A stretch of DNA of 64,000 nt from NCBI GenBank assembly GCA_964432985.1, contig CAYSPT010000013.1, forward strand, positions 1 to 64,000, in the 5' to 3' direction. Positions 8,906 to 17,778 of this stretch are shown piece by piece. Position numbers and translations under genes: made by a program. Source of the DNA: CAYSPT01 sp964432985 (GTDB lineage: Bacteria > Muiribacteriota > CAYSPT01). A model generated the notes under the pieces. That model saw only the letters and a program-made list of their open reading frames with translations. It was not told the origin of the DNA and did no database searches. Numbering within the stretch: the first letter of the stretch is position 1; each line of letters starts with the position of its first letter.

Positions 8906-9028
8906 CAAAGCCCAATCGGTTACTGACAAAACCCAATCGGTTACTGACAAAGCCCAATCGGTGTCTGACAAAACCCAATCGGTTACTGACAAAGCCCAAT
9001 AGGTTACTGACAAAGCCCAATAGGTTAC
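8903..9028. repeat. 21-bp tandem repeat, six copies
   Basis: Six head-to-tail units starting TGACAAAGCCCAATCGGT with small changes (AAGCCC/AAACCC, ATCGG/ATAGG, GTTAC/GTGTC). There are no spacers. It fills the gap between the plus-strand small gene, whose stop codon it contains, and the end of the minus-strand PP-loop gene (stop at 9039). Confidence 0.9.
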
Positions 9029-9038
9029 AGTGATTTTA

Positions 9039-10055
9039 TCACTTGTCGAAGGTGTACCCGAGCTTATCCGCAACTTCGTTCAGCAGATCGGTCCCGAAGG
9101 TTATCTCCAGCAGCTCAAGCGCTTCTTCACGGGTCATGAGCCCTTCCCTGATGTGCTTGCTCATCTCCACATGGTAATGGCTGTAGCCATAGTACTTCAT
9201 CGAGTTGTGCACGGCGATGTAGTTCAGGTAGCAGTTGGTTGACTGCTTCGGATAGCTCAGGCGCGGAAACTTCCATCCCAACTCGTCCTGTATGGTCTTC
9301 ACATAGGTCCCCACCTCGAAAGGCAGAAACCAATGCGGGGACAGCACGATACTCTTGTACCGTTTCTTCGCCCGTTTCAGTACATCCTCCATGCTCTGGG
9401 GGAAATCCCTGTATTTTGGATCGCTTTTCAAGGATTTCAAAAACTCCACGGTGGCTTCTCCCATGCTTCGGTACTCGGGAGCATCGATGGAGCAAGCGCA
9501 TTTGGTCATGACCGGCTGCCGGGTTGACTGTCCCTTGGTCCATCCGGCAATAATTATGGGAATTTTGAAACGGGCGGCCATGGTGAAGGTGAGGTCCATG
9601 TACCAGATGGAGCACAGGTGGCAGATGACCGCGCGGGAACCGCTTTCGAGGATTTTCTTGACCAGGTCGTGGATGTAGGTTGAGCGAAAAACCATGTAGT
9701 CCACATCCAGAATTTCCACCGCCCGGCGGATATTTTCCATGGCGTCTTCGGTTTCGAATCCGTGGTCGAAAGTGAAAGCCAGAGGGTTCATCTTGTAACG
9801 TCTCTTCATGTAATACAGTGATGACGTGCTGTCTTTGCCCCCGCTGCACATGACCAGGCAGTCGTATTCTCCTTTTCCCCGGTATTTGTTTAAGGTTTTT
9901 ACGAAATCAGTCTCCAGCAAGGCAGTTTGCCGGTCGCCCAAGCGGGCTTTTTCATATTCCAGGCACACATTACACACGCCGTCGTCGTTCAACCGTATAT
10001 CGGGTTCGCTTTCAGGAAGGACACACCGGGTGCACAATCTGTGTTCGCCCATCAC
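9039..10055 (-). CDS. PP-loop ATP pyrophosphatase, N-acetyl sugar amidotransferase-like / possible thiolation enzyme
   Basis: 338 residues. The N-terminus has a C8xxC11...C28xxC31 zinc-ribbon-like motif (LCTRCVLPESEPDI, GVCNVC) and then a PP-loop SGGKDS at 71-76, which together are typical of the WbpG/PseA N-acetyl sugar amidotransferase family. Such enzymes adenylate a substrate and transfer ammonia or sulfur. Further in are C145xxC148 and C186xC188; a CxxC plus a distant Cys is also the layout of the 4Fe-4S site in tRNA thiolases such as TtcA and TtuA. Upstream are a TusA-like carrier and a cysteine desulfurase, joined by 4-base start/stop overlaps, which argues for sulfur transfer rather than amidation. 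Substrate unknown. Confidence 0.8.
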   Translation of the reverse strand: MMGEHRLCTRCVLPESEPDIRLNDDGVCNVCLEYEKARLGDRQTALLETDFVKTLNKYRGKGEYDCLVMCSGGKDSTSSLYYMKRRYKMNPLAFTFDHGFETEDAMENIRRAVEILDVDYMVFRSTYIHDLVKKILESGSRAVICHLCSIWYMDLTFTMAARFKIPIIIAGWTKGQSTRQPVMTKCACSIDAPEYRSMGEATVEFLKSLKSDPKYRDFPQSMEDVLKRAKKRYKSIVLSPHWFLPFEVGTYVKTIQDELGWKFPRLSYPKQSTNCYLNYIAVHNSMKYYGYSHYHVEMSKHIREGLMTREEALELLEITFGTDLLNEVADKLGYTFDK

Positions 10056-10297
10056 TCGTCTCCTCTTTTGACCAGCAGTATCCAGCTGTCCCCCTGCCGG
10101 TCCTCCCCTATGATTGCATGCCCCTCTTCCCTGAGGCTGGGAGGGACGTTTTCATGCGGTTCACCGTCATCCACAATCACGTGAAGCACCTGTCCCGGTT
10201 CCATCCATTCCAATGTCAGTATGGCCCGGGCGGAGTTTTGCGGGCAGGGGACACCACTGAGGTCCAGCGTTTCGTCCGGTACATGACTGTCGGTCAT
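10052..10297 (-). CDS. TusA-family sulfur carrier-like protein
   Basis: 81 residues. It has the TusA fold pattern: LDLSGVPCPQNSARAI with Cys18 as the persulfide-bearing residue, then a beta strand (GQVLHVIVDDGEP) and a final SWILLVKRG. The classic motif is CPxP; here it is CPQN, so the second proline is lost. TusA proteins accept sulfur from a cysteine desulfurase and pass it to a downstream enzyme. Both candidate partners flank it: the start overlaps the stop of the desulfurase gene by four bases, and its own stop overlaps the start of the PP-loop gene by four bases. Confidence 0.85.
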   Translation of the reverse strand: MTDSHVPDETLDLSGVPCPQNSARAILTLEWMEPGQVLHVIVDDGEPHENVPPSLREEGHAIIGEDRQGDSWILLVKRGDE

Positions 10298-11472
10298 TGT
10301 ATGGTACTACCTCCACTGGCTCGTTCCTCGGCCACGATCTCCACCAGAGCTTCCACCGCGGTGTTAATATCATCCTGCGTGGTAAACCGGCTCAAGCTCA
10401 ACCGGACGGCCCCCAGTGCTTGATCGGGCGTCCGGCCGATGGCCAGCAAAGTCTGGCTGGGTTCCAGTTTTGACGATGAGCAGGCCGATCCGGTGGATAT
10501 ATAGATACCCCGCGCGTTCAATTTTGTAAAGACGGCTTTTCCGCTCACTCCATCAAAGGTAATATTGATATTGTTGCACAATCTGCGGTTGCGGGAACCG
10601 TTAAGTATAACTCCCTCTATTTCGTCTTCAATCAGGAAAAGGCAGGAATCTCTGAGGTCACGCATGTAGTTGATATGCCGGTCGAACACCAGGTCGGTTG
10701 CCTGTCCAAAACCGATAATACCAGCTGTGTTGTATGTTCCCGACCGGCGTTTCTGCTCCTGGTCACCGCCGTGTAGAACCGGTTCCAACTCGAGCCCTTC
10801 TCTGACGAAGAGGGCCCCCACCCCTTTGGGACCATGAATTTTATGGGCGTTGAGAGTCACCATGTCCAGGTGCTGCTCCCGCACATCCAGTCCCACCTTG
10901 GTAAAACTCTGGCAGGCATCGGTGTGGAACCGGATCCCGCGCTCGCGGCACAGGGAGCCGATTCTACCGATAGGCTGAATGGTGCCAATTTCGTTGCTGG
11001 CCTGGATAATGGACACCAAAATGGTGTCGTTGCGAATGCTGTCCGCCACGCATTCGGGATCAACCAGGCCTTCGCCGTCCACCGGGACCACTGTTACCTC
11101 GAATCCCCTGGCTTCAAGCCACCGTGCAGGTTCCAGGACGCTGGGGTGCTCTAGGGCCGAGATGACAATGTGCCGGCCCCTGTCCCGGAGAGCGAAGGCA
11201 GTGCCCTTAACAGCCAGGTTGTTGGCCTCGGTGCCACTTCCCGTAAATATTATTTCATCGGGAGCCACTCGTATCCTGGCGGCGATAATCATACGGGCCC
11301 GCTCGACCCCTGTCATCACATCAAGGCCGGGTTGATGCTGCGAAGAGGCATTGGCTGGAAAGTTGGTTTGAATATGATTTATTACCTGGATAACACCTGG
11401 ATCGAGCCGGGTGGTAGCCGCGCTGTCAAGATAGATCTTGTGCTTCTTTTCCGGTGTTTTCATCTGGACCAT
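10294..11472 (-). CDS. Cysteine desulfurase, IscS/NifS type
   Basis: 392 residues, PLP-dependent class V aminotransferase fold. Seen: IYLDSAATTRLDP at the N-terminus, FTGSGTEANN, EHPSV (His109), HTDACQSF, LNAHKIHGPKGVGAL with the PLP lysine Lys211, and STGSACSSSKLEPSQTL with catalytic Cys331 in a longer active-site loop, as in group I IscS/NifS enzymes. It turns cysteine into alanine and loads sulfur as a persulfide. ATG 11472 and ATG 11463 are both possible and neither has a strong ribosome site. It is the first gene of a coupled cassette with the TusA-like and PP-loop genes and sits behind a long stem-loop leader. No IscU or other Fe-S scaffold gene is nearby, so delivery to the PP-loop enzyme is the likely purpose. 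Confidence 0.92.
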   Translation of the reverse strand: MVQMKTPEKKHKIYLDSAATTRLDPGVIQVINHIQTNFPANASSQHQPGLDVMTGVERARMIIAARIRVAPDEIIFTGSGTEANNLAVKGTAFALRDRGRHIVISALEHPSVLEPARWLEARGFEVTVVPVDGEGLVDPECVADSIRNDTILVSIIQASNEIGTIQPIGRIGSLCRERGIRFHTDACQSFTKVGLDVREQHLDMVTLNAHKIHGPKGVGALFVREGLELEPVLHGGDQEQKRRSGTYNTAGIIGFGQATDLVFDRHINYMRDLRDSCLFLIEDEIEGVILNGSRNRRLCNNINITFDGVSGKAVFTKLNARGIYISTGSACSSSKLEPSQTLLAIGRTPDQALGAVRLSLSRFTTQDDINTAVEALVEIVAEERASGGSTIQ

Positions 11473-11481
11473 ACCAATCTT

Positions 11482-11543
11482 TAACCCGGAAAATGCGGTT
11501 GGTCTCCTGGCTGCAAGCGAAAGGCTACTGCATTTTCGGGTTA
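11482..11543 (-). promoter_or_regulatory. Long stem-loop in the leader of the sulfur cassette
   Basis: The arms TAACCCGGAAAATGC (11482-11496) and GCATTTTCGGGTTA (11530-11543) pair over 14 base pairs with one bulged base, enclosing about 33 bases. In the minus-strand RNA the 3' arm ends about nine bases before the desulfurase start codon. The remaining gap up to the divergent peptidase gene shows nothing else beyond that gene's promoter. Confidence 0.5.
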
Positions 11544-11680
11544 CGCAACTTTATACTTAAACGGGTAACACTACGGCTAAGATTATAACAGGAAATCGAT
11601 GCTGAGAAAACTCTGATCCTGATTACTATCATCATGCCAGGTCTCCGGTGAGTGTTCAATCCATGAAAGAGACCCGGCAA

Positions 11681-11710
11681 TTGACGTCACCCGCCGTTTT
11701 CTGATACATT
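11681..11710 (+). promoter_or_regulatory. Sigma-70-like promoter for the prolyl oligopeptidase gene
   Basis: TTGACG (11681-11686), an 18-base spacer, then TACATT (11705-11710). It is 80 bases before the chosen start at 11791. Confidence 0.4.
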
Positions 11711-11790
11711 GCCGTTGCCATTCAGTAATGATACCAGGTGAGTGCTGCATTTTTTTTATGCTGCCAATCCGCCTGCGACCGGAGGAAACC

Positions 11791-13845
11791 ATGGAACTGG
11801 AACATAGCAAGGAATTTGTTGACGATTATCACGGAATCAAGGTGTCGGATCCCTACCGCTGGCTGGAAGACCCGGAATCATCCGAGACCCTTGACTGGGT
11901 AAAAGAGCAAAACCGGGTGACCACCGAGTTTTTGAGTGCTTGCGAGGCGCGGGAGAAAATCAAGCAGCGGCTCACGAAATTGTGGGATTTTCCCAAGTAC
12001 TCGGCTCCCTACAGAAAAGGTGACAACCGGTACTTCTTCATGAAGAACGATGGGTTGCAGGACCAGTTTGTGTTCTACATGCAACACGGTCTCGACGGTG
12101 ACGCTTCGGTCGTCATCGATCCCAACACCCTCAGTGACGATGGAACAGTGGCGCTCACCAACCGTTCGGTGAGCAAGGACGGAACGCTGGTAGCCTACGG
12201 GCTGTCCTACGCCGGCAGCGACTGGCAGGAAGTCATGATCAGGCAGACGGACACCGGCAGGGACTACGATGAGGTACTTAAACGATGCCGCTACGCCCGC
12301 ATCGCCTGGAAGCATGACAACTCAGGCTTTTATTACAACCGTTTTCCCGACCCGGAAACCGTTTCAGAAGAAGACCAGTTTAACCACTGCCGAGTTTACT
12401 GGCACCGCCTGGGCACACCCCAGTCCGAAGATAGTATGGTGTTCGAAAGGCCGGACATGAAGGAACTGGGATTTCTCCCCATCATCACTGACGACGGGAA
12501 GTACCTGGTGCTGCATGTCTACCACGGAACGGACACCAGGAACCGTCTTTATTTCCGGGAAGCGGAAAGCGACGGCACTTTCGTCAGGCTGCTGGACGAG
12601 GCCGACGCCTACTACGGCCTAATCGATAACGTGGGTTCGGTTTTCTATTTCGAAACTGACCTGGATGCACCCCGGGGACGTATCATTGCTATAGACGTGG
12701 AAAATCCCGCCCCGGAGAACTGGAAAGAGATCCTTCCCGAAGGAGAAGATGTACTGTCCCATGTGACCATGGTCAACAACCAGATGCTGGTGGCGTACAT
12801 GCATGACGCTCATCACCTGCTGAAACTCTACGATCTGGATGGCACCTTTGTCCGTGACATCGAGCTTCCGTCCCTGTGTACCGTAGGTCTGGTTTCCGGC
12901 AAACGCCACCATACCGATATGTTCATCATGTTCACGTCCTTCCTGTTTCCTACCAGTATCTACCGCTATGATTTCACCGATGAAACCATGAGGCTTTTTC
13001 GAGGGCCTGATATCGATTTCGATCCCGCGCAGTTCGAAGCGCATCAGGAGTTCTACACCTCTCGGGACGGCACCAGGGTACCTTTGTTCATCGTTCACAA
13101 GAAAGGCATATCCCTGGACGGGTCCAACCAGACCCTGCTCACCGGTTACGGCGGATTCAGAATCAGCCTGACTCCCTTTTTCTCCCTGTCGAATTTGGTC
13201 TGGATGGAACAGGGGGGAGTATTTGCCGTGGCCAATCTCAGAGGAGGCGGAGAATACGGTGAGATCTGGCATCAAGAGGGAATGCTGGGCCGAAAGCAGA
13301 ATGTTTTCGACGACTTTATCGCCGCGGGGGAATGGCTGATCGAGAATGATTACACCTGCTCTGAACGACTGGCCATCAGCGGCGGAAGCAACGGCGGGCT
13401 GCTGGTAGCCGCCTGCCTGGTGCAGCGCCCGGAGCTGTTCGGGGCGGTGCTCTGCAGCGTGCCGGTCATCGACATGCTGCGCTACCACCGTTTCTCCATT
13501 GGACGTTACTGGGAGCACGAGTACGGCAATGCGGAAAAAGACCCGGAACACTTCAGGTTCCTGTTCGCCTATTCACCTCTGCACAATATCATCGATGACG
13601 TGGCCTACCCGCCGACACTTATTGCCACAGCGGACACCGACGACCGGGTGGTCCCGGCCCATGGCAAAAAGTTTGCCGCCGCCCTGCAGGAAGCGCACAC
13701 GGGCAGCCACCCCCTTCTCCTGCGGGTGGAGACTAAGGCAGGTCACGGTATCGGCAAACCTACCACCAAGATAATCGAGGAGATCAGCGATCGCTATGCG
13801 TTCCTGTTCCGCATTTTCAACCTGAAATACGCAAATCCTGCTTGA
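11791..13845 (+). CDS. Prolyl oligopeptidase, S9A family, cytoplasmic
   Basis: 684 residues, typical for prolyl oligopeptidase. The N-terminal segment YHGIKVSDPYRWLEDPES is the family hallmark; a seven-bladed propeller (about 70-400) caps a C-terminal alpha/beta-hydrolase. Catalytic Ser533 lies in SGGSNGGLL, the Asp in DTDDRVVP (617/618) and His652 in KAGHGIG. GGEYGEIWHQEGMLGRKQNVFDDF is also typical. It cleaves short peptides after proline. I chose ATG 11791 because GGAGGAAACC precedes it and it aligns with the family start; the longer frame from 11728 lacks this. No signal peptide, so it may finish digestion of peptides imported by a system such as the Yej/Opp transporter at 37-43 kb. Confidence 0.93.
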   Translation: MELEHSKEFVDDYHGIKVSDPYRWLEDPESSETLDWVKEQNRVTTEFLSACEAREKIKQRLTKLWDFPKYSAPYRKGDNRYFFMKNDGLQDQFVFYMQHGLDGDASVVIDPNTLSDDGTVALTNRSVSKDGTLVAYGLSYAGSDWQEVMIRQTDTGRDYDEVLKRCRYARIAWKHDNSGFYYNRFPDPETVSEEDQFNHCRVYWHRLGTPQSEDSMVFERPDMKELGFLPIITDDGKYLVLHVYHGTDTRNRLYFREAESDGTFVRLLDEADAYYGLIDNVGSVFYFETDLDAPRGRIIAIDVENPAPENWKEILPEGEDVLSHVTMVNNQMLVAYMHDAHHLLKLYDLDGTFVRDIELPSLCTVGLVSGKRHHTDMFIMFTSFLFPTSIYRYDFTDETMRLFRGPDIDFDPAQFEAHQEFYTSRDGTRVPLFIVHKKGISLDGSNQTLLTGYGGFRISLTPFFSLSNLVWMEQGGVFAVANLRGGGEYGEIWHQEGMLGRKQNVFDDFIAAGEWLIENDYTCSERLAISGGSNGGLLVAACLVQRPELFGAVLCSVPVIDMLRYHRFSIGRYWEHEYGNAEKDPEHFRFLFAYSPLHNIIDDVAYPPTLIATADTDDRVVPAHGKKFAAALQEAHTGSHPLLLRVETKAGHGIGKPTTKIIEEISDRYAFLFRIFNLKYANPA

Positions 13846-13866
13846 GTTTTTAAGCAGGACGGCAAT

Positions 13867-13888
13867 GCAGTCAATGAATATTGACTGC
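13867..13888. terminator. Perfect hairpin without U-tract after the peptidase gene
   Basis: GCAGTCAAT and ATTGACTGC form a nine-pair stem around GAAT. No T-run follows on either strand, so it may be a weak or factor-dependent terminator, or an operator: its right arm overlaps the -35 of the next promoter. Confidence 0.4.
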
Positions 13889-13910
13889 TGCTATGTGTAA
13901 AAGCTATACT
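13881..13910 (+). promoter_or_regulatory. Sigma-70-like promoter for the kinase-TPR gene
   Basis: TTGACT (13881-13886), an 18-base spacer, then TATACT (13905-13910), 79 bases before the ATG at 13989. The -35 lies inside the right arm of the hairpin at 13867-13888, which could link hairpin or repressor binding to promoter use. Confidence 0.55.
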
Positions 13911-13988
13911 ATTCTTGCTTCTTATGCCTACCCTGGCAGCAGTGTGCCCGGGAATTTCTGAGAACCGCATCATGGGAAAAAACGCATT

Positions 13989-16900
13989 ATGATAGATGAT
14001 ACGAAGAGTCTCGTTAACATAGATTTTGGAATTTCGCAGCACCAAGGCAAGGTGGTAATTGGCGACGACCAGGAAGAAGCCGCTGTTCCTACCGTGCAGA
14101 TTGACGTGGGTGACCTTATCGGTGAGCGCTACGAGGTGCACTGCGTCCTGGGCGGCGAAGGTAAAAGCGGCATGGGGATCGTCTATATTTGCCGCGATAT
14201 CCAGAACAACGAAATTTATGCCATGAAGACCTTCCAGGACCAGTTCCTGGCTTCCGAAGCAATACAGGAGAGCTTCAAGAACGAGGCCTACGCCTGGATT
14301 TACCTGCGGAAATATCCCTATATCGTCCAGGCTATCACCGTGGAGAATTTTGACGGCCGACTCTACATCGTTCTGGAGTATGTGCCGCCTGATGAAGACA
14401 GCCGCAACACTCTGACCCATTACCTTGAACGTCCGATTGCCCTGAAAAAGACGCTGGAGTGGGCCATCCAGTTCTGCTACGGTATGGAGCATGCCATTAC
14501 CCGGGGCATAACCGCGCACCGGGACATAAAACCCGACAACATCATGATCTCCAGCAAGCAAACCGTGAAAATTACCGATTTCGGACTGGCCAAAATGTGG
14601 GGTGGGGCCGATACCCTGGCCCGCTGCGAGACGGGACCGGCGGATCGGGAAGAAACAACCACAGTGGCTACCCGGAAAGGCGACGAGTCGGTGGTTGGCA
14701 CGCTTCCCTGGATGGCCCCCGAGCAGTTCAAGGGGCAGGCCGGCATTCAAAGCGACGTCTACAGTTTTGGCGTGGTGCTGTACCAGATGGCCAACCTGGG
14801 CAAACTGCCCTTCTCGGCTAAAAGTATAAACGAGTACTATGAAGCGCATTGCCACACGGCAGTGCCGAAACTCAACTCCGTGCTGTATCCTATTATTACC
14901 ATCTGCATGGATAAAGATCCCGCCAAGCGGTATGGAGATTTCAAGGACCTCAGACTGGCGCTACAAAATCTCTACCGCAAAGAATTCAGAATAGAGGCAC
15001 CCAAACCGCCTTCAGAGGAAGAAACAAAGGTAGAGGAGTTCTTTTACCGCGGCCTCTCATATTTCTCCCTGGGACTCATCGACGACGCTGTAAAAGAATA
15101 CCGTATTGCTCTTCTGCTGAAGTCGGACAGTGCCGAGATTCACGCCAAACTCGGGGATTCACTGCTGGCTAAAAAGGAATATGAGGAAGCAATCAACTCC
15201 TACCGCACGGCGATACTGATCGACAACTCCGTGGCTGACGTATATCTCAACCTGGGAACAGCCCTCGAACACATAGGTAAACGCGAAGAGGCAATCGACC
15301 AGTACAAGCGGGCTCTGCTCCACAACAGCAGCCTGGCTGAAGCTCATCTGGCCCTGGGACGGTCGCTGGAGCTCAAGGACGAAATGGAACAGGCAGTGGA
15401 GGAATACCGTAAAGCACTGGCGATCAAGCCGGAACTGGCCGAAGCGCATCTGGCCCGGGGAAATGCGCTGGAAATGCTCGGACACCACGATGACGCTGTC
15501 AGAGCCTGCATGGAAGCACTGCGTTTCAACCCTTCCCTGGCGGAAGAACAGATGAAAAAAGGCGACGAGTTTTCTGCCCGGAGACAGTATGAAGACGCCC
15601 TCAAGGAGTACGGAAAAGCGCTTCTTCTCAAACCGCGTTTCGCCGAAGTGCAGTCAAAACGTGCAATCGCCTTCTATTTCACGGGGAAACTCAATGAGGC
15701 GTTCGCCGCCTGCAAGGAAGCTCTGGCAATAGATCCGGACCTGGCCGACGCCCACCTGTTTCACGGCATGATCCTGGCCGACCGGGGAAACCACGAAGAG
15801 GCGCTTGATAAATTCAGCGATGCCCTGAAGCACGATCCCGATTTAATCGAAGCTCATGTGCACGTGGGCAAGGTGTACGCCAACCAGGGAAAGTTTGACG
15901 CTGCCCTGGAGCAGTACAATGAAGCGCTGAGGTTGAATCCCGACCTGCCGCAAGCCCATCTGTCCATCGGCCAGCTGCACGCCTCCCTGGGCAAACTGGA
16001 CCGTGCCTACATCAAGTTCATGAAAACCCTGCAATTGAATCCTCATTCCCCCGAGGCTCACTTCTGCCTCGGGAAGCTGAACATGAGGAAAAGAGAGTAT
16101 ACCGAAGCCCAGAAAGAGTTCCGCCTGGCGCTGAAGCAGGATTCCACCATGGCGGAAGCGCATCTTCAGCTGGCAAAGATCCATGAAGTCCGGGGAGAAT
16201 ATGATCAGGCCCTCCTGGAATACCGCAAGACACTGCAATTGAACCTCAAACTGGCGGAGGCTCACCTGGGACTGGGAAATGTCCTTTCTCACCAGGAGGG
16301 GTACGATAAGGCTGTGGCCGAGCACTGCTACCGTCAGGCAATCAAACTCGATTCCAGACTGACCGGAGCGTACATCCGTCTGGCCGCCACCCTGGAAGAC
16401 AGACAGGAGTACGAAGAAGCCAAACAGGTGCTCGGAGATGCACTTCAGATTGATGCTAAACTGGTGGATGCCCACCTGCTGCTGGGGGATATCCTGGTCA
16501 AGCAGGGACAGAGCGACGAAGCCGCGGACGCATTCAAACAGGCACTTGAGATAGACGCCTCTCTCGCTAGCCCGCATCTGTATATAGGAAAAATCTACGA
16601 GTCCAGGGACAACACCTACCTGGCCATGAGCGAGTACATGGAAGCCATCCAGCTCGACCCGCATCTGACCGAAGCCCACCTGAGCCTCGGAAGAATTTTC
16701 GAAGCGCAGGGTTTGACCTCCGAAGCCATCAAAAAGTACCGTGAAGCACTGCAAATCGATCCCGAGATGGCCATGGCTCACTTTCACCTTGGCCGGCTTT
16801 ACGAAAAGGAAAAGGACACCTACCAGGCAATCATGGCTTACGGCGAATCGCTGGTCCACGATCCCCAACTGGCCGAGGCCAGGATGAGTATCGGCCGCAT

Positions 16901-17738
16901 ATTCAAGGAGCAGGATTTGTACGATGAAGCTACGAACGAGTGCCTGGAAGCACTGAAAGTGAATCCAGAACTGATTGAAGCCCATCTTCTTCTAGGGGAA
17001 GTCCTGTCTGCCCAGGGTCTCCATGATCAGGCCATGGAAGAGTATCAGAAAGTGATTCAGAAGAGTCCCCGGATGCCAGCGGTGTACGTCAATCTCGGAA
17101 AGTGCTACCAGACACAAGAGCATTACGAGATGGCAAACGAGCAGTACCGTAAAGCGCTTGAGATCGACCCCAACCAGCCCGAAGCCCATCTTCAGTTGGG
17201 GATGGTCCTGGCGCTTCAGAGCAAGAACAAAGAAGCCATCAAGGAGTTCAACGCGGCGCTCAGCCTCAACTCGGAGCTGGTGGATGCCCAGTTCAACCTG
17301 GGCAAGGTGTACGCCAGTCTAAAATTCTATGATGATGCCGTCAGGAAATTCAAACTCACCCTGCTGATGCAGACTGATAATCCCGATGTATACATGAATC
17401 TGGGGCGCGTGTACGAAATCCAGGGAGAATTGGATGAAGCTCTGGTCCAGTACAGGAAAGCGGCGGAGCTCAACCCGGACCTGGTTGATGTCCATCTCAG
17501 CATGGGGCAGGTCTATGAACTTAAAAAGAACTTCGATGAGGCTATCCAGGAATTCAGAACCGCCCTGCGGATAAACCAGGACCTGTACGATGCCCATTAC
17601 CGTCTGGGGCTGGTGTTGGAAAAGAAGGGCATGCCCGGTGATGCCATACGGGAGTATCGAATGGCCCTTCTGATTAATTCCGAGTTTTACAAGGCACAGG
17701 CCAGGATAGACGAGATAAGCAAGCAGCTGAATGCGTGA
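13989..17738 (+). CDS. Ser/Thr protein kinase fused to a very long TPR array
   Basis: 1249 residues, no membrane segment. The kinase domain covers about 45-335: glycine-rich loop GGEGKSGMGIVY, Lys80 in YAMKTF, HRDIKPDN (His177, Asp179), DFGLAK from Asp197, and WMAPEQF plus SDVYSFGVVLYQM. All key catalytic residues are present, so it should be active. From about 350 to the end there are about 25 consecutive 34-residue TPRs with the usual A..EYR.AL.I.P..AEAHL.LG pattern, enough for a long superhelix. Such proteins probably gather client proteins next to the kinase. The ribosome site before ATG 13989 is weak (GGGAAAAAACGCATT). It has its own promoter. The ClpN-cyclase gene faces it with a 40-base gap. 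Confidence 0.93.
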   Translation: MIDDTKSLVNIDFGISQHQGKVVIGDDQEEAAVPTVQIDVGDLIGERYEVHCVLGGEGKSGMGIVYICRDIQNNEIYAMKTFQDQFLASEAIQESFKNEAYAWIYLRKYPYIVQAITVENFDGRLYIVLEYVPPDEDSRNTLTHYLERPIALKKTLEWAIQFCYGMEHAITRGITAHRDIKPDNIMISSKQTVKITDFGLAKMWGGADTLARCETGPADREETTTVATRKGDESVVGTLPWMAPEQFKGQAGIQSDVYSFGVVLYQMANLGKLPFSAKSINEYYEAHCHTAVPKLNSVLYPIITICMDKDPAKRYGDFKDLRLALQNLYRKEFRIEAPKPPSEEETKVEEFFYRGLSYFSLGLIDDAVKEYRIALLLKSDSAEIHAKLGDSLLAKKEYEEAINSYRTAILIDNSVADVYLNLGTALEHIGKREEAIDQYKRALLHNSSLAEAHLALGRSLELKDEMEQAVEEYRKALAIKPELAEAHLARGNALEMLGHHDDAVRACMEALRFNPSLAEEQMKKGDEFSARRQYEDALKEYGKALLLKPRFAEVQSKRAIAFYFTGKLNEAFAACKEALAIDPDLADAHLFHGMILADRGNHEEALDKFSDALKHDPDLIEAHVHVGKVYANQGKFDAALEQYNEALRLNPDLPQAHLSIGQLHASLGKLDRAYIKFMKTLQLNPHSPEAHFCLGKLNMRKREYTEAQKEFRLALKQDSTMAEAHLQLAKIHEVRGEYDQALLEYRKTLQLNLKLAEAHLGLGNVLSHQEGYDKAVAEHCYRQAIKLDSRLTGAYIRLAATLEDRQEYEEAKQVLGDALQIDAKLVDAHLLLGDILVKQGQSDEAADAFKQALEIDASLASPHLYIGKIYESRDNTYLAMSEYMEAIQLDPHLTEAHLSLGRIFEAQGLTSEAIKKYREALQIDPEMAMAHFHLGRLYEKEKDTYQAIMAYGESLVHDPQLAEARMSIGRIFKEQDLYDEATNECLEALKVNPELIEAHLLLGEVLSAQGLHDQAMEEYQKVIQKSPRMPAVYVNLGKCYQTQEHYEMANEQYRKALEIDPNQPEAHLQLGMVLALQSKNKEAIKEFNAALSLNSELVDAQFNLGKVYASLKFYDDAVRKFKLTLLMQTDNPDVYMNLGRVYEIQGELDEALVQYRKAAELNPDLVDVHLSMGQVYELKKNFDEAIQEFRTALRINQDLYDAHYRLGLVLEKKGMPGDAIREYRMALLINSEFYKAQARIDEISKQLNA

Positions 17739-17778
17739 AAAGCACCACCGGAGCAGGAAAACCTGTACAATAGGCGGC

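Noticed and set aside
8903..9028. Possible CRISPR array from six regular repeats
   Set aside because: The units are directly adjacent without spacers and no cas genes are present, so it is a simple tandem repeat.
8622..9073. Long minus-strand frames through the 21-bp repeat (repeats of VTDWALS type)
   Set aside because: The frames are open only because the unit length is a multiple of three; no ribosome site, and they oppose a gene with a good promoter and ribosome site.
11583..11810. 75-residue minus-strand frame upstream of the sulfur cassette
   Set aside because: It overlaps the peptidase promoter and start, has no ribosome site and no recognisable features.
15843..16985. 380-residue minus-strand frame within the kinase-TPR gene
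   Set aside because: It is the reverse of repetitive TPR codons and has no domain pattern.
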